Positions 61,786 through 64,000 of a stretch of DNA of 64,000 nt are shown piece after piece. The stretch is from Streptomyces morookaense (GTDB taxonomy: Bacteria > Actinomycetota > Actinomycetes > Streptomycetales > Streptomycetaceae). Within the stretch, counting starts at the first letter, position 1; each line of letters opens with the position of its first letter. The position numbers and the translations under genes were made by a program. The stretch is from contig NZ_JABBXF010000006.1 of the NCBI RefSeq assembly GCF_013030945.1, positions 1 through 64,000 on the forward strand, given 5' to 3'. The notes under the pieces are model-generated. The model was not told the DNA's origin, did not search any database, and saw nothing but the letters and a program-made list of their open reading frames with translations.

Positions 61786-63531
61786 CTACAGCGGTGCCTC
61801 CCACACCACCCGGGTCCCTCCCCCGTCCGTCCCGATCCCGGGCCCGTACGAGCTGGAGCCGCCCAGCGACTCGGCCCGTTTGGCGAGGTTGCGCAGTCCG
61901 CTGCGGCGGCCGCCCTCCGGGATGCCGGTCCCGTCGTCGGCGACAGTCAGCCGAACCGCCTCCCGGCCGTCCGGCAGCTTGACGGTGACGTCGACGACGA
62001 TGTCGATCCGGGTGGCCTGCGCGTGCCGGAAGGCGTTGGACAAGGCCTCGCGCAGCGCGGCGATGAGATTCTTGCCGGTGCGTTCGCCGACCTTGGCGTC
62101 GACCGGGCCGATGAAGTTCACGGACGGGTGGAAGCCGAGCGGCACGGCTGCCGTGCCCGTCTCCCGCAGCACGCGCGTGCGCAGCCCGGCGGGTGCCTCG
62201 GTCGGCTCCTGCTGCAGCGCGAAGATGGCCGTGCGGATCTCCTGGATCGTCACATCGAGTTCGTCCACGGCCTGGCCGACCTTCTCGTGCACGTCCGGTT
62301 CGGCCGCCTTGCGCTGTGCGCTCTCCAGCAGCAGTCCGGTGGCGAACAGCCGCTGGATGACGAGGTCGTGCAGATCCCGTGCGATGCGGTCGCGGTCCTC
62401 GTAGACGGCCAGCCGTTCGCGGTCGCGCTGTGCCTCCGCGAGGACGAGTGCGAGAGCGGCCTGTGCGGCGAACTGGGCGGCCAGTCTGCGCTCGGCAGCG
62501 GTGTACTTGCGGGCGCCGCGGCGCCGCGGTGTGGCGAGCGTGCCGAGCACACGGTCGCCGCTCTTGAGCGGCAGCAGCATGCTCGGGCCGAAGCGCGGGG
62601 CGACTGCGGTGATCATGCGCGGGTCGGTGGCGGAGTCGTCGATGAACACCGGCTCCCCGGCGAGCAGTTGCCCCACGACCGGGCTGTGCGGCGGTATCAC
62701 CGTCCCCAGCAGCCCGGCCGGGTCCTCCGCGGAGACCGCCACCATCTCCAGGCCGCCCTCGTCGTCCGGCAGCAGCACGATGCCCGCGGCCGAATCGGCG
62801 AGCCTGCGCGCCTGTTCGGCCACGACGGCCAGGGCGTCCTCCGCATCGCTGCCCGACAGCAGGGCCGTGGTCACCGCGACGGAACCGTCGATCCAGCGCA
62901 TCCGCTGACGGCCCTCGTCGTGCACGCGCGCGTTGCCGATCGCGATACCCGCCTCCGTGGCGAGGATCTTCACCATGTTCAGATCGGCGATGCTGAACTC
63001 CCCGCCGCCGCGTTTCTCGGTGAGATACAGGTTGCCGAAGATCTCGCCCTCGACCCGGATCGGTACGCCCAGGAAGCTGCGCATCGGCGGGTGATGGGGC
63101 GGGAACCCGGCGGACCGCGGGTCGGAGGACAGGTCGGCGAGCATGACCGGGGCGGGCTGGTGGATCAGCGCACCCAGCAGCCCGCGATGGCCGTCGGGCA
63201 GGGCGCCGATGCGCTCTCGCTGCTCCTGGGTGACCCCGTAGGTGATGAAGTCCGCGAGGCCTTCGCCGGTGGAGTCGATGACGCCGATGGCGGCGTAGCG
63301 CGCATCGGCCAGTTCGGCGGCCGTCTCGGCGATGCGGTCGAGCGTGCTGTGCAGTTCCAGCCCGGTGCCGACGGACTGCATGGCCTCCAGCAGATGCGGG
63401 ACGCGCGCGGTGAGCTCCGTCGACATGCCCTGCAGGCTGCGGGTGGCCTCCGTGGCGATGGCCAGCGGGTCCATCGTGCCCTGAGAGGGCGGGGAGTCCT
63501 GCGGGTCGGAGGAGTGCGCCGTGGCTGCCAT
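61786..63531 (-). CDS. GAF-domain sensor histidine kinase (DevS/DosT-like)
   Basis: A 581-residue soluble kinase. Two GAF domains lie at about 55-205 and 225-370. Then come a HisKA_3 dimerisation helix with phospho-acceptor RIARDLHDLVIQRLFATG and an HATPase_c domain (REALSNAFRHAQAT, VADDGTGIPEGG, GGSSSYGPG). DevS/DosT sensors of mycobacteria bind heme in the first GAF and sense O2/NO. Whether this one binds heme needs the ligand His, not certain here. It lies 9 bp after a CydC-like ABC gene, which suggests control of, or by, respiration status. Confidence 0.9.
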   Translation of the reverse strand: MAATAHSSDPQDSPPSQGTMDPLAIATEATRSLQGMSTELTARVPHLLEAMQSVGTGLELHSTLDRIAETAAELADARYAAIGVIDSTGEGLADFITYGVTQEQRERIGALPDGHRGLLGALIHQPAPVMLADLSSDPRSAGFPPHHPPMRSFLGVPIRVEGEIFGNLYLTEKRGGGEFSIADLNMVKILATEAGIAIGNARVHDEGRQRMRWIDGSVAVTTALLSGSDAEDALAVVAEQARRLADSAAGIVLLPDDEGGLEMVAVSAEDPAGLLGTVIPPHSPVVGQLLAGEPVFIDDSATDPRMITAVAPRFGPSMLLPLKSGDRVLGTLATPRRRGARKYTAAERRLAAQFAAQAALALVLAEAQRDRERLAVYEDRDRIARDLHDLVIQRLFATGLLLESAQRKAAEPDVHEKVGQAVDELDVTIQEIRTAIFALQQEPTEAPAGLRTRVLRETGTAAVPLGFHPSVNFIGPVDAKVGERTGKNLIAALREALSNAFRHAQATRIDIVVDVTVKLPDGREAVRLTVADDGTGIPEGGRRSGLRNLAKRAESLGGSSSYGPGIGTDGGGTRVVWEAPL

Positions 63532-63540
63532 GACACGAGC

Positions 63541-64000
63541 CTAATAAGTACCTTTTGCCATGGAAAGCGGCCGATGGGCAGTGTCGACGGTGCACGGCGC
63601 ATAGGGCACGGCGGACGTCACCGCCGCCCCCAGCGCGTCCGCGGCCCGTTCCCGCTCCAGCATCCGGCGGAACGGCCCCTCGGCGGCGGCCAGCTCGCCG
63701 TACGGGCCCCGTTGCACCGTCCGCCCGCCGTCCAGGACGACCACCTCGTCCACCGCCTCCAGACCCGCCAGCCGGTGCGTGATCAGCACGGTCGTCCGGC
63801 CCTCCGTGGCCGCCAGCAGATCCGCCGTCAGCGCGTCGGCAGTGGCCAGGTCGAGGTGCTCCGCGGGCTCGTCCAGGACCAGGACGGGGAAGTCCGCGAG
63901 CAGTGCCCGGGCCAGCGCGAGCCGCTGCCGCTGACCGCCGGACAGCCGTGCGCCCTGTTCGCCGACGAGCGTGTCCAGCCCCTGCGGAAGACCGTCCACC
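63541..64000 (-). CDS. CydC-like ABC transporter, C-terminal part (partial)
   Basis: The 5' part lies beyond the window. Visible is the second half of an ABC ATPase domain: signature LSGGQRQRLALARALL, Walker B VLVLDEPAEHLD, D-loop, and switch His in LITHRLAGLE. The tail is about 50 residues. In Streptomyces a CydD-CydC fusion exporting thiols for cytochrome bd assembly sits at this place next to the GAF kinase, from memory. The stop TAG at 63541 is 9 bp from the kinase start, implying one transcript. Confidence 0.75.
   Translation of the reverse strand, partial: VDGLPQGLDTLVGEQGARLSGGQRQRLALARALLADFPVLVLDEPAEHLDLATADALTADLLAATEGRTTVLITHRLAGLEAVDEVVVLDGGRTVQRGPYGELAAAEGPFRRMLERERAADALGAAVTSAVPYAPCTVDTAHRPLSMAKGTY

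Overview
The window reads as chromosomal DNA of a Streptomyces-type actinomycete. GC is very high, genes are densely packed with GTG and TTG starts and ATGA/TGATG couplings, and there are many TetR/GntR/MerR/PadR regulators, RsbW-like ATPases, an ECF sigma factor and secreted lipoproteins. From memory, the order pheA - DnaA-box cluster - serS, the copper/DyP operon and the cydCD-type ABC gene followed by a GAF kinase match the core of Streptomyces chromosomes. This was judged by eye only; no database search was run.

Left part (1-19.1 kb), more accessory in character. It holds the 3' end of a probable hybrid sensor kinase, a divergent TetR/MFS pair with an operator-like palindrome, an acyl-CoA ligase, a SigE-type sigma factor and a secreted DUF1906 protein. 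Next comes a coupled three-gene cassette resembling mycobacterial steroid side-chain genes (chsH2-chsH1-ltp2). Then follow a small N/Q-rich secreted protein, a GGDEF protein, a UTRA-type GntR with an 81-residue partner (the kind of set seen in actinomycete integrative elements) and two lipoproteins. A compact operon at 13.2-19.1 kb encodes radical SAM, ATP-grasp ligase, two-domain rhodanese, MFS exporter and a Cys/Met-type PLP enzyme. It abuts a tRNA-Ser gene and is my best candidate for an undescribed sulfur-related biosynthetic pathway.

Middle part (19.6-32.4 kb): tRNA-Ser, an HtrA-like protease, a glycerophosphodiesterase, an RsbW-like ATPase, a SEC-C/DUF5926 protein, a candidate structured small RNA, a secreted protein, a PrimPol-fold protein that seems to lack catalytic acids, a PP2C-like protein lacking a metal-binding Asp, aminopeptidase P, a Cmx-like efflux pump whose 5' end carries 15-bp repeats, and a second RsbW-like ATPase.

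Copper and core part (32.4-48.8 kb): a Met-rich membrane protein, then YcnI, Sco, PCu(A)C, CopC-CopD and a Tat-exported DyP peroxidase form a copper delivery operon. It is followed by pheA, a DnaA-box cluster, serS with a coupled HAD phosphatase, a rhomboid-like protein, a FadR-type GntR with a CynX/NimT exporter, and a four-gene ABC transporter operon.

Right part (48.8-64 kb): an M24 peptidase-like gene coupled to an EphD-like hydrolase/SDR fusion, a ferritin-like metal hydrolase and a MerR regulator; a carotenoid oxygenase; a membrane protein divergent from PadR across a long dyad; PspAB/HtpX envelope-stress genes; an F420-type luciferase-like oxidoreductase; a second HAD phosphatase; an M23 endopeptidase; and a GAF histidine kinase directly behind a truncated CydC-like ABC gene. 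Strong hairpins lie between most convergent genes.
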